DNA from: Formicarius rufipectus
Taxonomy: Eukaryota; Chordata; Aves; Passeriformes; Formicariidae
Direction of reading: 5' to 3'
Assembly: GCA_013399695.1 (NCBI GenBank)
Contig: VXAU01000760.1
Location: 248,001 to 312,000 of the forward strand
DNA length: 64,000 nucleotides
The translations under genes were made by a program, and so were the position numbers. Under the pieces are notes generated by a model. That model made no database searches, was not told the DNA's origin, and worked only from the letters and a program-made list of their open reading frames with translations. Positions 1-13,075 of this stretch are shown one piece after another; the stretch's first letter is position 1, and each line of letters begins with the position of its first letter.

Positions 1-213
1 CTCCACCCTAGAGCTCCCCTCCTTGTTAGCTCCTTTGGTTTAACATCATGTTACACTGATTACTGAGAAGTGACCTACACCTCACAACACAATAAAGACT
101 CAACATAAACACATCATTAGCCACGTGCAGTTAAGCTCCCAACATCAGCTAAAATGCAACAAAGCTCTTTTGAGTTTTCTGGAGGGTTCATTTCGTGCTT
201 CAGAAGTCTGTGA

Positions 214-289
214 CAAGCAAAAGCTCAACCTGAACATCCAAATCACTGCCTCAAGCAAAAGCTTAACCTGAACGACCAAATCACTGCCT
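214..289. repeat. Tandem duplication of a 38-bp unit
   Basis: Two adjacent 38-bp copies (214-251 and 252-289) differ at only three positions. Each begins CAAGCAAAAGCT and ends AATCACTGCCT. The surrounding DNA is unique and shows no open frame. The near identity points to a recent local duplication rather than an old repeat family. No function is visible. Confidence 0.85.
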
Positions 290-823
290 CCAACCCTTGC
301 TGGGCAGGGCTGAACACAACAGATGCCTTACACTCCTGATTTCAGTGGCATAGCATCCCATGGTTGGCTGGAGTTTTGGAAACTCCAAACTCCTCCCAAT
401 GCAAAGAACTCAAATACTTTTCAAATACTGTTTCAATATCATATATACAATACATACTGCATATACTTCAAAAGTAAGTTTGCCTATACAGATATCAATC
501 AAATATTTGTACATACTAAGGGTCAAATATGTGCAAAATGTCATAAAGCATTATCATACTTATCTATAAATGTGCAATAGCCTAAAAAAGTCTTACTAGA
601 CAACTTTCTTGCAAGTCAAAATATGCAATAACTCAGAACAAATTAATATCTATCATCTGTTTATATGTATTTAAGTTTTAACATCTTATTGACCTGTAGT
701 TATTTGAACTGCATAACAAAATCCTTTTATGTATGAGGATAAATATGTATCCAAGTAATTGTTTCCAGTCTTGAAGACTGACCTCTACTAGCCTATAAAA
801 TAACTTATGTTTTGTCCTCACAC

Positions 824-922
824 AATCATAGAATCATTTAGGTTGGAAAAGACCTCCAAGATCAAGCCCAACCTTGATCCAGTCACCACCTTGTCAGTTA
901 TACAAGGTCAACTAGACCATGT
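824..922 (-). mobile_element. CR1 non-LTR retrotransposon, 3' tail fragment
   Basis: On the plus strand the piece opens with AATCATAGAATCATTTAGG and continues as the GTTGGAAAAGACCTCCAAGATCA block typical in form of avian CR1 3' ends, so the element lies on the minus strand. It continues through CAGTCACCACCTTGTCA and stops near the ACTAGACCATG motif, about 100 bp in. This is the usual extreme 5' truncation of CR1. There is no coding capacity. Seen: the motif order. Known: CR1 is the dominant LINE of birds. Confidence 0.85.
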
Positions 923-1865
923 CTTCTTGTGTTTGTGTACAATTTTTGAGTTTAGAAAAATAAAATAGCTGTATTATTTAAAAAAAAAATTAAGCTAATT
1001 GCAGTAGGCATATTAGCTTAAGGGATTTTCCCCATAGTTCTTGATATCTACTGGTCCATGATTTAATTTTTACTGCTAACAGCCTACAGAAGAAATACAT
1101 TTTATAGTAGCCAGGTGTTCATAAATCTTTCATACTCCAAATTCATATGAACATGACTTTCATATAAAGTTCCATTTCCTCTTTACCTAAGGAGGGCCAA
1201 GAAGTCCTATTTAAATAATACTTCCTGCAGTCCTGAAAGGTTATTCCCTTTAGCATAACATGTGATTAAATCTGGTCATTTTCACTCTTTAATATTAAAA
1301 CTTCCTGAAGGTCTAAAATATTAAAACTCGCCAAGTTTGTCACCAGCAAGGCTAGGCTCACCCTCGGCCTGCGTGGCTGCAGGGCCTGTTTTCATAATAG
1401 AAAAAGGAGTTTTGAAATCTAATTATCCTTCCCTCCTTAGAGAGCATTTCCTGTCTGCCTTTGCTCTGTCCTTATCCTTCAATACAATCAAAGCTTATCC
1501 TTTTTCTGCGTCCTTAGTTGATAAAATAAAAGGGGAAAGAAAGCAAATTGTATCACACATTAGCCCCAACCAGAGTAGCCATTAACTCCTGGCACTCTCT
1601 CAATGCAAAATGTACATCTTCTGTGCAATGACCTGAAAAGGAATGCAAGGATTGGACCATGGATTTTGTTTCTACTAATTTAAAGAGCTGCTAGCACTAT
1701 CTAGAATTTAGGATGGGCTTTTCAGAAGTCCTGCATCTAGACCTAACTACTTCTACTGAAATTGGAGTGATTCAAAGAAACAAAATGAATTATGGGTGCT
1801 CTAGGGAAAAAAAAAATACATATATATATATTACTATTGCCCTGGTAAGTCAAAGCTTATGACAT
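923..1865. other. Unique AT-rich non-coding stretch
   Basis: No recognisable gene, repeat family or RNA. It holds an A-run with a short AT dinucleotide run at about 1809-1832. The 82-residue open frame near 1337-1585 has low-complexity hydrophobic composition and no splice context, and is taken as chance. Confidence 0.6.
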
Positions 1866-2240
1866 ATCACAGAATGGCTGAGTTTGGAAGACACCACTGG
1901 AGGTCAGTTTGACCATCCCCCCTGCTCAAGCTTCAAACAGGCTGCCTAGCACCACATTCCGATGGTTTTGAATCCCTCCAAGGAAATAGCAGTGGCTCTC
2001 TGAGTAGCTTTTGCCAGTGTTCAATGACCCTCACATTAAAAAAGTGTTTCCTGATGTTCAGACAGAACCTCCTGTGTTTCACTTTGTCCCCATTCCTTTT
2101 GTTCCATCACTGGGCACTACTGCAAAGACACAGGACCGCTCTTCTATATAGCCTCCCTTGAGATATCTGTACACTTTGAGGAGATCTCTTGTGAACCTCT
2201 TGAATGGCAGAACTCACGCTGTTTCCCTCATATCTAGATT
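1866..2240 (-). mobile_element. CR1 non-LTR retrotransposon, 3' fragment of a second subfamily
   Basis: Begins ATCACAGAATGGCTGAG on the plus strand, then shows the antisense CR1 series: a GGAGGTCAGTTTGACC block, CCTGCTCAAGC, AAGTGTTTCCTGATGTTCAG, CCTCCTGTGTTTCA and TCACTGGGCACTACTG, fading out after a TGTACACTTTGAGGAGATC block. The wording differs from the copy at 824-922, so it is a different CR1 subfamily. Divergence is considerable. Weaker resemblance may extend to about 2380, but I could not support it. Confidence 0.85.
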
Positions 2241-5200
2241 TCACCTAGTAATACACTTGCTTCTCTTTCCATTGTTGGTTTTTTTAACACCTTGTGTAAG
2301 CAAGATACTGGACTTCTAAAACCTGAAGAATCCAAACCAGGCACTGTATCAGAAGGGGTTATCAGATTCCGTTTATCCCAGTGGAACTTATGTCTCTTTA
2401 GATACTATTCTTCCCTTCTTCTCCTATAGTCCTCAGTAAACATCTAGTCTTAAACTAAGGCTCTCATTCAGTCAACAAGCAAAGATCAATAACTAGATGA
2501 AACAAAACACATGTTGCTTGTGTAATGCACTTTATCTATTGATTAGTTAACTCTGTAAAGTATTTTGGATCTTTCGGTACACAGCATGAGATGGCAATGT
2601 AAGCCACTCATTAGCCTCTCTGACTTGACAAGTACGATTAACTCAGATTAGTCCTTCAGCAGTTTATCTGTAAATAAACAGTAACACAGGTGAAGCAGCT
2701 CCCAAGATGGCTTGATGCAAAGGCAGATGGATTGGAGAGGGGTTGGCACCTCAGGTGTGCTGCCAAATAAATGCTGGTGCACTGATTCTATGGTCTGCCA
2801 AGCAACTGAGCAGCTGTGTTTGCAGAGCACAGAACTGGGGCTGCTCAAGGCTGCTGAAGTCAGGCTGGATGTCTCTCTACAATGCTCCCCACAGTCACCT
2901 TGATTCTACACAACTTCTTAGCTCAGTCTCAGTGCTGTCTACAAAAGCCCCTGGAGTATCCAAGGCATCAAAAGCCCCTCTAATATCTTCAAAAATGAAG
3001 AGCAGACTATTAAAAATATTCTCCTAGCTTTTAAAAGCTGTCAGGCTGGCTTTTAATACTTGTCAGATTTTTTTTCTTCCATATTCTGTAACATGCCTCT
3101 CTGACAGTATTTGTGCATTGTGCCTCACTGATGCTGTTGTTAAAACATCCTTTGGCTCTTGTAAAGGGGTTTTGATACCCAGAAACAGGCTCCTGCTTAT
3201 GTGGGCAGTGATTCATGGGAGTGTCATTAGGAAGTGGATTGAAATCTCTGGAGTGCATCACAACTGGGCTTTGCCAGTCTTTGCTACTTGAGCCATTGTC
3301 AGATTCTGTAGTCCAGCTGAAATTTCTATTACACTATCTAGCTGCTATTAATACAAGTTATGCTTCATTAAGCTCTGGTTCAATAAAGTGTTGGAGAACA
3401 AAAAGAACAACTGTTTTTATTCCTAAAAGTGTCAGCAAGACAGCAAAGAACCTTTGTGTCCACTGGATATCCACCTCAGAACTAGGTGGCTCTTTTAGAA
3501 TGACAATAACCTCATAGATCTAATTTTTTCCCCCTCTAAATAAAGCTCATCTAGTTGCAGGCTTAAACAAAAGGCCTATAAATACTGCACTGAAATAAAG
3601 ACATCTCAGAATCCAGTTGTTTTAGAAATCTGTACTACAAAACATGCTAGTTAAAAGAGGAAGTCCTTCCAACTTGCCTTGCACTGCCAGGTGATGTATC
3701 TTCACTACAATGGGTCTGCTCTAACCATTCCCAAACACACCATACTGTGTCAATCAGATACCCCAGAGGATGTACACAGCACAGCCAGCACAGCCCTGGG
3801 AGCAGCTGCCTGGTGACATTCCCTGCCCATGGCATCACAGCCATGGCTCAGCGAGCAGGGGGTACCTTGGCCTGGCCTGTTCCTCCACCAACACTGCAGG
3901 TGCCCCATTCTCTAACATACCTGCTCACAGCAGAGGCTACAAATTGACATGCAATTAAGTTCCAGATGGAGAGGCAGCTCTGGTTCATCAGATCCCTAAT
4001 GGTTATTCCTCTTCTCCAACAAAGAGCCAGTGGAACTGCAGCTGAAGGCAACAGTGTGCTCCTCACAGGAATAAGGTTCACAGCAAGAGCCAGTGCAAAG
4101 CACAGGCCTTGGCTTCATACACCTGCCCTTAGTCCAAAGCATGTCCAAAAGGGGGTCAGATGTCTCCATTAGGGTACAAGCATTATGCTCAAGCAGTTCC
4201 ACCCTTCTGGAATTTACCACAGAATGGTTTGTTACTTTGGAGCAATTTATTTCTGAGCTCCCACGCCCAGCACGATAAGGGGAACACTCCCCCTCAGCAT
4301 TACCATGGGTCCATAAGAGCACACAAAGAAAGAGGAATTAGCATGAAAAGGTGGCAGGCTACAGAACAACAGAGATCTGAGTGAAAAGGAGGGGGAGGGA
4401 GAATCTGGTTAAAAGGACAACATGAAGGCAGGGTCTGTGAAGGGAAGTGGCACGAGGACTGGATGCCTAACTGCAGTAATTAGTACTGTGCACTGTAACA
4501 CTGATCAATGCAGCCTGATTAGGGTTGGCAGGCACCAGCAACTCTAAGTGTATTCATTTCGTCCAACTCCAGTTTACAGGAGTTGTGATTGACTTCTAAG
4601 GATTTACATGAAGAGACTAGTCAAGTGCCAAGTCTACTTCCAGTTACTCAGCCTACACAAGTGTGAGAAAACAGTGAGCCCTTGTGCTATACCCAGCTTT
4701 CTTCTTTAGGCAACCCAAGGAAAGGCTTATTTTCTACTTTAATGGAATGCTTATAACGTCCCTACTTTATTGTTTCTGTAGAGGGATTGTTGACCTTAAT
4801 AGCTCAAAACCCAGTATCTCCTGATTTACTCTATAGGTACTTTGCTTCCCAGTAGCTCCATTGTTGTGCACCAAATCCAGGCACCTGAGACTAACTTTGT
4901 CTTCTTGTGATCATGACTCCTTAAATTCTTCATTTCTCTTTAGACTAATGTCACCTGTCATGCACCTTGGCTATATAAATACTTTAAGAAGAGGCAGCCT
5001 ATTATGCCCATTGTACATCAGAGAGGCAGGTGGTCCAGAAATATATCAAGTCTCAACTAAGTCTTGTAATGATAGTATTTCACACATTCTGTTACTCCCT
5101 CATTCTATTAGGCCCTCCATTCAGCTTGTCATTTCTAAGGACCTCCAATGTTAAATCCACAGTTACCCAAGCTTTCCAAATAAGGAACCTGAAGCACAAC

Positions 5201-8200
5201 ATGACTGAAATGTTGCTTAAGGTCCCAGTTCCTCTGTGGCAAAGCCTGACAGAAGTTCCCTAATAGTGTATTTCATGCAAATCAGGATATATAAAGAATA
5301 GATTTTACAAGAAACCTAGAAATTATTCCTAGCAGTAAAAGCCCTATAGCATATAAAGGAATAGAATCTTCTGGGAAATTGTGCAGGAAATTATGAGAGA
5401 AGAGATCCTAACCCTTCAGGACAGCTTGCTTAGGAAAGCCTGCTTTCTTCTCCCCAAGGAGCTACCCATACTGAAACTACTCCTTCCAACCACTGAATTT
5501 TCAGATAAGAACTAGTAACCACCAGAAAAAGATCTAATTCTTTTGCCCGATAAAAACTTCAGCATCATGAAGAGCACAGAATCACAAACATAGCACAGGG
5601 ACATTTTTCTGTACAATTTCAAACCAGAATATTCTTTAAAACACCGTGATCCATCTTACTGAGTCTGGGCTCCCCTCTACTCTCTGAAACTATTTTAGAA
5701 CAAATAACTGCCATTATCTACCCTTCAGGATCTTCAGTGCCACTGTGCTGCCCACATGGGATGGCCCAGGGAAGCCAATCCTGGGTTCAGGCCCCAGCAA
5801 CCTGGGTAGGTTTACAGGGCACAGCACAGGGAACTGTGCTGGGCTACGGGAACAAGCCTGGGCAAAGCAGTTGAACAACACAACACTTCCATCACGGGGC
5901 TAATTAGCACATCTCGGTGCATGTGCACACATTTGAACTGTACTGAGCAAAGTTCTGATGGAATAAGAGACAGAAAACATGGGTTATATCAAACAACTAA
6001 GCGGGAAAACTGCAAACAACCTTTGGGATATCCTAGAAATTCTTAGCAATTTAAGAAAAATTGTAGCCCATCTTGGCTATTAACCAGGCAAATTTTTGTG
6101 CATGCTATAGTAGAGGGCATTTTTCAAGTACATACATGAAGGGGATTTCAGAACCAAAATTTTGAAAGCAATGTGGCTCTTCTACCTCAAGGTCTGGCTG
6201 GCCTATATGAAAATCCTCAAATCTCAAAAGTATCGCAAAAGAAATGAGTAATTGTCCTAAAGAATATGATCATACTGAAGAAAACAAGCCTACAGAAATT
6301 AATTCCTTGGGGAAATTCTTGCAGATTCTTAAAACCAGCCTCTGAGATTTTCTAGCAGAGGTATAATTATTCATGATCTTCTGAAGGATGATTAAAAAAA
6401 AAGAGCAATTGCTCTTTATTACATAAAGTAGCTCTTTGGAACAAATTCAATAGAATCCTCTTGGGTTTATTCTTAATTGGTTTCATAGGATGCTCCCATA
6501 AGGGAAACATTTTTGAATAAAATTCCACTGAGATCTTTTCATCATCTTTGCATAATTCTGATCATATATCATTACTGAAAGCCTGTTATATTTCTAGCCC
6601 CAAGTCTAATGTAAAGCATTTTTATTTCTAACATTTCTTATGCTAAGCCTCAGAAGCAGAAAAGGCCACAAGCAGCTCATAGGCATGTTAGGTATGGTAT
6701 TTGATAAGCTACTTGTGCTTAAATAAGAGAATATTTAACAAACATCTACTGATTTATAAGTGAAAGAATGAAATCAGGAGAGAAACAAATTTACAGGCAA
6801 GGAGTATCCTTATTAATTCAACAGTGCTCTCATCACTTTCACAGCTCACACATATTTATTATGCATTACTTGGAGCTACTTTTTTGAGAGGGAAAATTGC
6901 ACCTTGCAGACACCTCCACTGCATTACTAAGTACCAAGACCATATTTTTTCTTCCTACTTATCTCTGGTCTGAAAATGAAATAATTATTTTTTTCCCCCC
7001 AATTTTCTCATGACAACCAAACATTAAGATTTGTCATTAGTTATCTGAAGACACTGCAGCTAATCCATGTTGTTTAACTCCCATGGCAGACACTCAGAGT
7101 CAGCAGATCACTGAAGCTTGGTATGGGTTCAGGAAAGGACAGGACTTGTCTAAAAGGATTCTAAAATTCTGGATCTGAACAAAAATATCCCAGTTACCAG
7201 CTGTAATATTTCCTTGTAAGTCCTGGTACAGAAGCACATTAAGAAAGAAACAGAGATGTGAATTGACATTTCCTAGGTTGGTAGCACAACTTGTTGGTGA
7301 CCATCTAGACAGATCTGCAAACATAAATTCCTCCTGCTTTCTTGATGCTTCTAAAGCTTTCATAAATTTGATAATTAATACTCAACTGTGAGTCTTTTCT
7401 TATAATTAAACCAGCAATCCAAAGCGGCAGAACAAGCAGTAAATTGTCACTTGACACCTGCTATAAATTTGGCTCTGCTCCCCTCCAGACCCAGCTGTGG
7501 GCAGGTCAGCTCCTTCCATCCCCCTCCCAAAAAGGCGGAAAAAGGGAGCAAAAGGAAAGTTGTAGCAAAGAAATATATATCTGCATATATTTCATGGATA
7601 TACAATTAAACACTGTTTATATGAACAGCAATCCCAAGTAATCCCAACCAAATCCCAAAAGGGGGAAAAGGACAAAAAGTGTAAAACCAAAACAGACTCA
7701 CACAATCGAATCCCAGGAATTACCTCAATAAAACAACTAACCCAATAAAATCTCACCAAGTGTGGAGAAGCAAATTCCTTTCCTCCTGTACCAACACAGC
7801 CCTCAGCGAGGTCTCAACTCACACAGACAAGTGAGGCCAAAATACTGAGACCTTCTGTCTCTGAGCTCACCCCACAAGGGAGAGGAGAGGAACTTCCCTC
7901 TCTGTCTTTCATGCATCTGCTCACATGCGGGAATGGGATAGAATACTACCTTAATTTTTTGACCCCAGGTGCTGGGGAAGGTCTGCAAAAACTACTGCAC
8001 ACCTGCAGAATGAAATTACCAGAATGATAGTGCTAAATACATGCACATGGACATGCACATGGACAAGGTAATATGCCTTAAAAAACACCATAATTTTTAC
8101 AAGCCCTGATGATGGAATTGCCTGTTCAGAACGTAATGCTGAGATTAGTATCTATAGTGAGGAGATGGAGTAAACAAACAAAGAAAAAGTCAATTTAACA

Positions 8201-11200
8201 CCCTTAAACAGATGCTCTTATGGAGAGCTGGCAATCATTCCATCCACCAACTGATCAATAATGTGGAACAGCTGGAGCCAATTGACCAACTGGCTTGATC
8301 AGGAGTAGCCTTTCAAAGCAAATGACACTACTTGAGATGATGATGCAATCAGCAGAGCAAAAAACCTTCACTAAAGCAAACCCCCTCGCCCCCCCCTCAG
8401 CAATGGGAGGTCAACAGGAGTTCAAGCACATTTACCTGGAGGGACCCCAACTGTGTGAGAGCATCACTGTTTAACTGTCCATACAGAACTGGTACAAAGG
8501 GCAGAGCATCAGGATCAGTATATCTAAGCCATATCTAAATGGGATCACTTCTCACATGGAATACTAAAACTGCACACCTTATGTGTGAATGACTCTCCCT
8601 TCCCCATCCCCACAAAAAAAGAAAAAATCTCTGTGCTATTTCTTAGTGTAGGGGGAAGAGCATAAGGAAAAAAACACCTGCTTACAACTTATGACATTGT
8701 TAAATGCATGACTAGGAAAAAAAAAAGAAAAGAGGTACCATATTACAGGAGCACAGAGTATAAAGTGCAGAGAAACACATGATCATCTTTATTCTGTATA
8801 TGAACTTGATTTATTCTAATCCCTAAGGCACTACTAGAAGATTCTCTAATACGAGAAGTTTTGTTCTCTTGGGTAAAAGTTTTCAATTGCTATGATTTTT
8901 CTCTTACTACCTCAAGGATAATTATATTCTCTAACCACCGATACATTTTCCCCTTTGTATCTTCTACTTCTTTGACCAAGGAGTTCAATTTAATAGAAAA
9001 AATTTCATCTTCCCTTCCAGGGAGTTTCAGTAATGTTTTTAATTTCATTAGTCTAGGAGGTGATCAAGTCCAGCACTTCTGCAGAACCTGTTTTCAGTGC
9101 CTGTCACAAAATTCAACCTGAAAGATTATCCCGTGACCTGCCTGACTACCCTGTAGGACAGACAGACACCAAGGGACAGAAACAGGACAAATCCGTGGCC
9201 ATCACAGGGCTGCTAAGTGGTTGTGGAACATGAATATCCTATGTGAAGCAGGTGGTGTAGCTGCTTTCTGCTTTCCCTGGTCACTCTGAGGATGGCTGTA
9301 GCATCACGTTTTCTTTTCCTGCCACCAGAGGAAAAGCTAATGCCAGGTGTGATTCCACAGGTGAGACTTCCAAAGGCAGAGGAAGACTCAAAGGGTTCAA
9401 AAAGCAGTTGAACACACCATAAATAGAAAAAAAAATCCCTCAAGAGTCATTGAGCAGGAAGATATTGTCTCCAGTTAAAGAATTCCTAGGTTTGCACATT
9501 TCTGCAGGGTGAGGGTTGAGATGAAATGATACCTTTGCACTGTTCCAATAATCTCACCTTTGATTACAGTGCTGTCTGGTGTCTGAGACAGAACACACAC
9601 AAGATTGACCATGCATGCCCCACACACATAAATTCTTTATGAACTTACATTATTTGAACACTTGTTTCTCACTAATTTTAATGCAAACATTAAGGATTTA
9701 GCTCACAAAGGAAAGAAGGCTGCTGGAATCATCACCCCAACAACAGAGCCCGAAGAGAATTCAGCCTTCCTTTGTTGGCCACCCACTGCTTTGCCCACAA
9801 TTTTCTGCTGCAGACTGAAGCCTAGTTGGCATCCACAGGGGCTGCTGGGTTTCTATGGATCAGGTTCATTTTAAACCAGTTTTTCACTGCTGTAGCTAAC
9901 CAAACTTGAACTATTTTGAAAATAAAGAGGCTCAGAAGTGCCTCAGTATACATGAGCCAAGTAGACACTACGGCTGAACTGAAGCAGGACACTCTGGGGA
10001 CTTGGAATCTCCAGGATGTTTGCATTACTGTTATGGATTTCTCTTTTCACTCTCACTGTATTTTCTTACTGTCTAAATTACCTATGTCCTGTGCTTATTC
10101 AAATCACCCAAACCTTTCTTCCACTTAGCCTGGATGATGAACCCCTGATCACAGACTTAATGAAAATGTTTATGTGGTGACTTTTAAAACTGCTTAGGGA
10201 TGTAGATTAGCACCTAGCGAGACTTTGAATAGTATTTAGGAGTTCAATTCTGATAAGAATCCACCTGTTAAAACAACCTTACAAATTTGGCCCATAAAAG
10301 CTTGTCCATTGGCTTTACTGAACACAGAGTAGAATCTTTAAAGATGAAGAAGAAAGAAAATTCACTGTATAGTAAGAAGGTTAATAAAATATTACAATTA
10401 TAGCCACATCTTAGTACCTGAATTGCTCCAAAAATCCATGTTCCTCTTGTACTCTTTCATTTTGCTTTCTTCTGAGCGCTAATCTTTTTATCTTGCTGAA
10501 CTCCTTCTAACTGTTTTTGAAAACTTCCAGCCTCAGGCAGCCTCTGCAGGGACTGCTTTTACAAGGAGGTTTGATCATCTCTTGATGACATGTAGTCTAA
10601 TTAGCAAATCAGGTAAGGATGGGCAAGGCAGCAGGGGTAAAACCCATTAAAAGCAAGCAGTACTTAATTAATTTTCTTGGGAAAATAAAAATCCATTTTA
10701 TGATTGTTTTTTCTTTTCCACAAAGAGTCTGCTTTATCAGAAATCTTGTGCCCTGAACTGTTAATTAATTAAACTTATGGTTGCAACCAGCGCTCGGAGT
10801 AACCTGCTTAATTTCATCCTGGCTGAAAGGAAACTCCCCAGCAATTTTGTACTTCCCAGACTTTCAACTATTTAATTGTTTTAAAATCAGGAACTTTGGA
10901 ATCTAATTGTGCAGTAGCATAGCTGTTAAGATTATTGTTACTATCAATATTAATGTATTATGCACTGAGACAGGCTATTTATCATATTTTATTTTAGAAA
11001 TTAATTTAGGATTCAAGTTGCTTGTATTGAAAATCTTTTCCACTGCATCCCTTTGTTGTAGTCTGCAGGTAGGATCTGGATTGCTCTACAGTACTGCCAC
11101 TACAACAAACTGTTCCTGACAAGCTCTTTTACCACTGCAATCTCTAAAGTGGATGCAGTCAAACAGTCTTAACAAAATCTCCTTTACTTCTCTTCTGTCC

Positions 11201-12820
11201 TGTAGAACAGCCTTTCAGGTGGCTGGTTTTAGGAAGCGCAAGGACATTTCTTTTGGCCCAAAGAATCCAAGGGCATCAGTTAACTCCCTCAGAGAAAAAT
11301 AGCCAGAAGAATATCTCAACAGAGACAGCAGCAGCATCTAAGGCTTCAAAATCCTTTGCAAGGACTAGAGAAGCAGAAGGTGGAAGACATACAGACATAA
11401 AGAGGACATACAGCTCTTTTTTATCTTCTCTTCAAGTCATTGCAGCAGTGGAAAAAGCTTGAGTTCAAAGATCTGGCAAATATTTAGTTTTGTGGAACCT
11501 TTATAATCCAATTTTCACTGTTGCAAACTAAAAAAAAATAGGAACAGGTGGACTCATACAACTGTAAGTTCAGAGCTGTCAAGTGGAACTCAGTATTTAA
11601 AATGTATTTGTTAGGAATAGAATTGCCAATTTTCCTTTTATCAATGCCAAAGTGTAACACCCTGTAACCTAAAGCTGGTGCTGTACAATTACAATTGGGT
11701 GTAAGGCCTTCCCTATGAATGTTCATCTCAGGTTTTAAATGAGTTCTCTTCTAGTCTTTTCTCACCCTGTTCTTGTATTTGAAATAGGATTTCCCTAAAG
11801 TCAAGCAGAGTGAAATGTCAGTGGTATGAATGATCACAGAACCCAAAATTTAAACTTGCACATGCAGGGATTTGCCTGGAATGCTTTCATCCTCTCAAGC
11901 AATATGTGTTCTAAAAAAAAAGCCAAAAAACTTTAGCATCAAGATTGCTTATAACAAGCCAGTGGTAAAGGAGAAGGCAGAACTCTAAGCCCAGCAGATT
12001 AAAAGTCTCTCAAAAAATCATAAAGCAAATTCAAGGGAATTGAGGCTACTGAAAGCTATCCCCTATGTATAGTAAAATGGGCTATGTATACTTTGCAGAT
12101 TACTTTAGCACTTTATCCCTAAAGCTCAGTTAGTGACAATGTGCTTATGTGTGTTCTTCCATGGCTGCTTTGAATGACCAATGACCTCTCAGGATGATTT
12201 TAGTGAGGGTTGACTAATTACTTTTGACATTTTGCATCACACTGTCAGCTGTTGTGAATGAAGACAAACCTCTACTGGAGAAGGAGAAACCCCCATACAA
12301 TTAATTCTACATAAAAGTATTAAAAAAAGAAAGCTACCAAAGCAAGTTATTTCACTAGTGAATCCACCTCCAGGCATCATGGTCTTAATTTCTGTATGCA
12401 CTCAAGAACAAAAGTTCAACAACTAAAGTAACATAAATTATGTATAATCAGTATTTTTCACCCAAGAAATTACTTCATGAACCCAGGGAGGTTTAGCAAA
12501 AGCTGCACTGTAATGAATGGCTGAACAAGATCCATCTTAAAAAGCAGAAAATGCTGATACTACCTGTCTCCAAGAAACTGTAAACCTGTAGAACAGGATG
12601 ACCACCCTGCAGAGTACATGGACCAGATTAGAACAAACCCAGAAAAGTCCTTTTGTACAGAGCAACATTTTGACTCACACTCCTCTCTCTTGGGAACTGG
12701 GAAAGAGGGCTGCTCCAGCCAGGGGCAGAAACCTATTTCAAAGCTCTTGGAATTGTTAGCTGTGAGTCTCATTAATCTCATTCCTGAGGGAGCACGAGGG
12801 GTGCTTGTTTGTGAACTTAC
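2241..12820. other. Long unique non-coding stretch
   Basis: About 10.6 kb with no gene I can support. Open frames are short, overlap on several frames and lack splice or start context. Minor items are a 12-bp unit ACATGCACATGG in tandem at 8041-8064, several A-runs, and a TAATTA-rich stretch at about 10590-10910 that reads like a possible conserved non-coding element. The moderately GC-rich parts at 3.6-4.3 kb and 5.7-5.9 kb match no family I recognise. Confidence 0.55.
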
Positions 12821-12853
12821 ATGGTCCTTTGAGCAGGGACCTGGCTCATATCC
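12821..12853 (-). other. Weak candidate exon (33 nt)
   Basis: On the minus strand a strong pyrimidine-rich acceptor (GCTCTGAGTTACAG) precedes 33 nt that end at a consensus GTAAGTTC donor. Two of three frames are open. It joins in phase with one of the two open frames of the candidate exon at 12968-13075. It could be an exon of a long non-coding RNA or coincidence. There is no homology that I recognise. Confidence 0.2.
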
Positions 12854-12967
12854 CTGTAACTCAGAGCACAGCCAGAGTTAGACCCTCTCTCCTGACTCCA
12901 CAGAGTGCCTTGTCAGAGCACTGGAGGGGTCCAGGCTGTGGTCCTTAATGCCAGAGCTTTCGCTCAC

Positions 12968-13075
12968 CGGGATCTGACGGAGAGGATGAGAACTCCCACA
13001 GGCAGAAAGTGTTGAATATCAGCAGAGCAGCAGCTGTCAGGTAGAACAGATAAGGAGAGAGGACATGGGACGAAG
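12968..13075 (-). other. Weak candidate exon (108 nt) in a local CpG-bearing stretch
   Basis: On the minus strand the acceptor ACATGATCATTTCAG precedes 108 nt ending CCCG at a GTGAGC donor. Two frames are open. One contains a hydrophobic run (FYLTAAALLIFNTF) that could be a membrane segment; the other stays in phase with the candidate exon at 12821-12853. CpG dinucleotides are commoner here than in neighbouring DNA. The protein is not recognised. A non-coding transcript or decayed repeat is equally possible. Confidence 0.22.
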
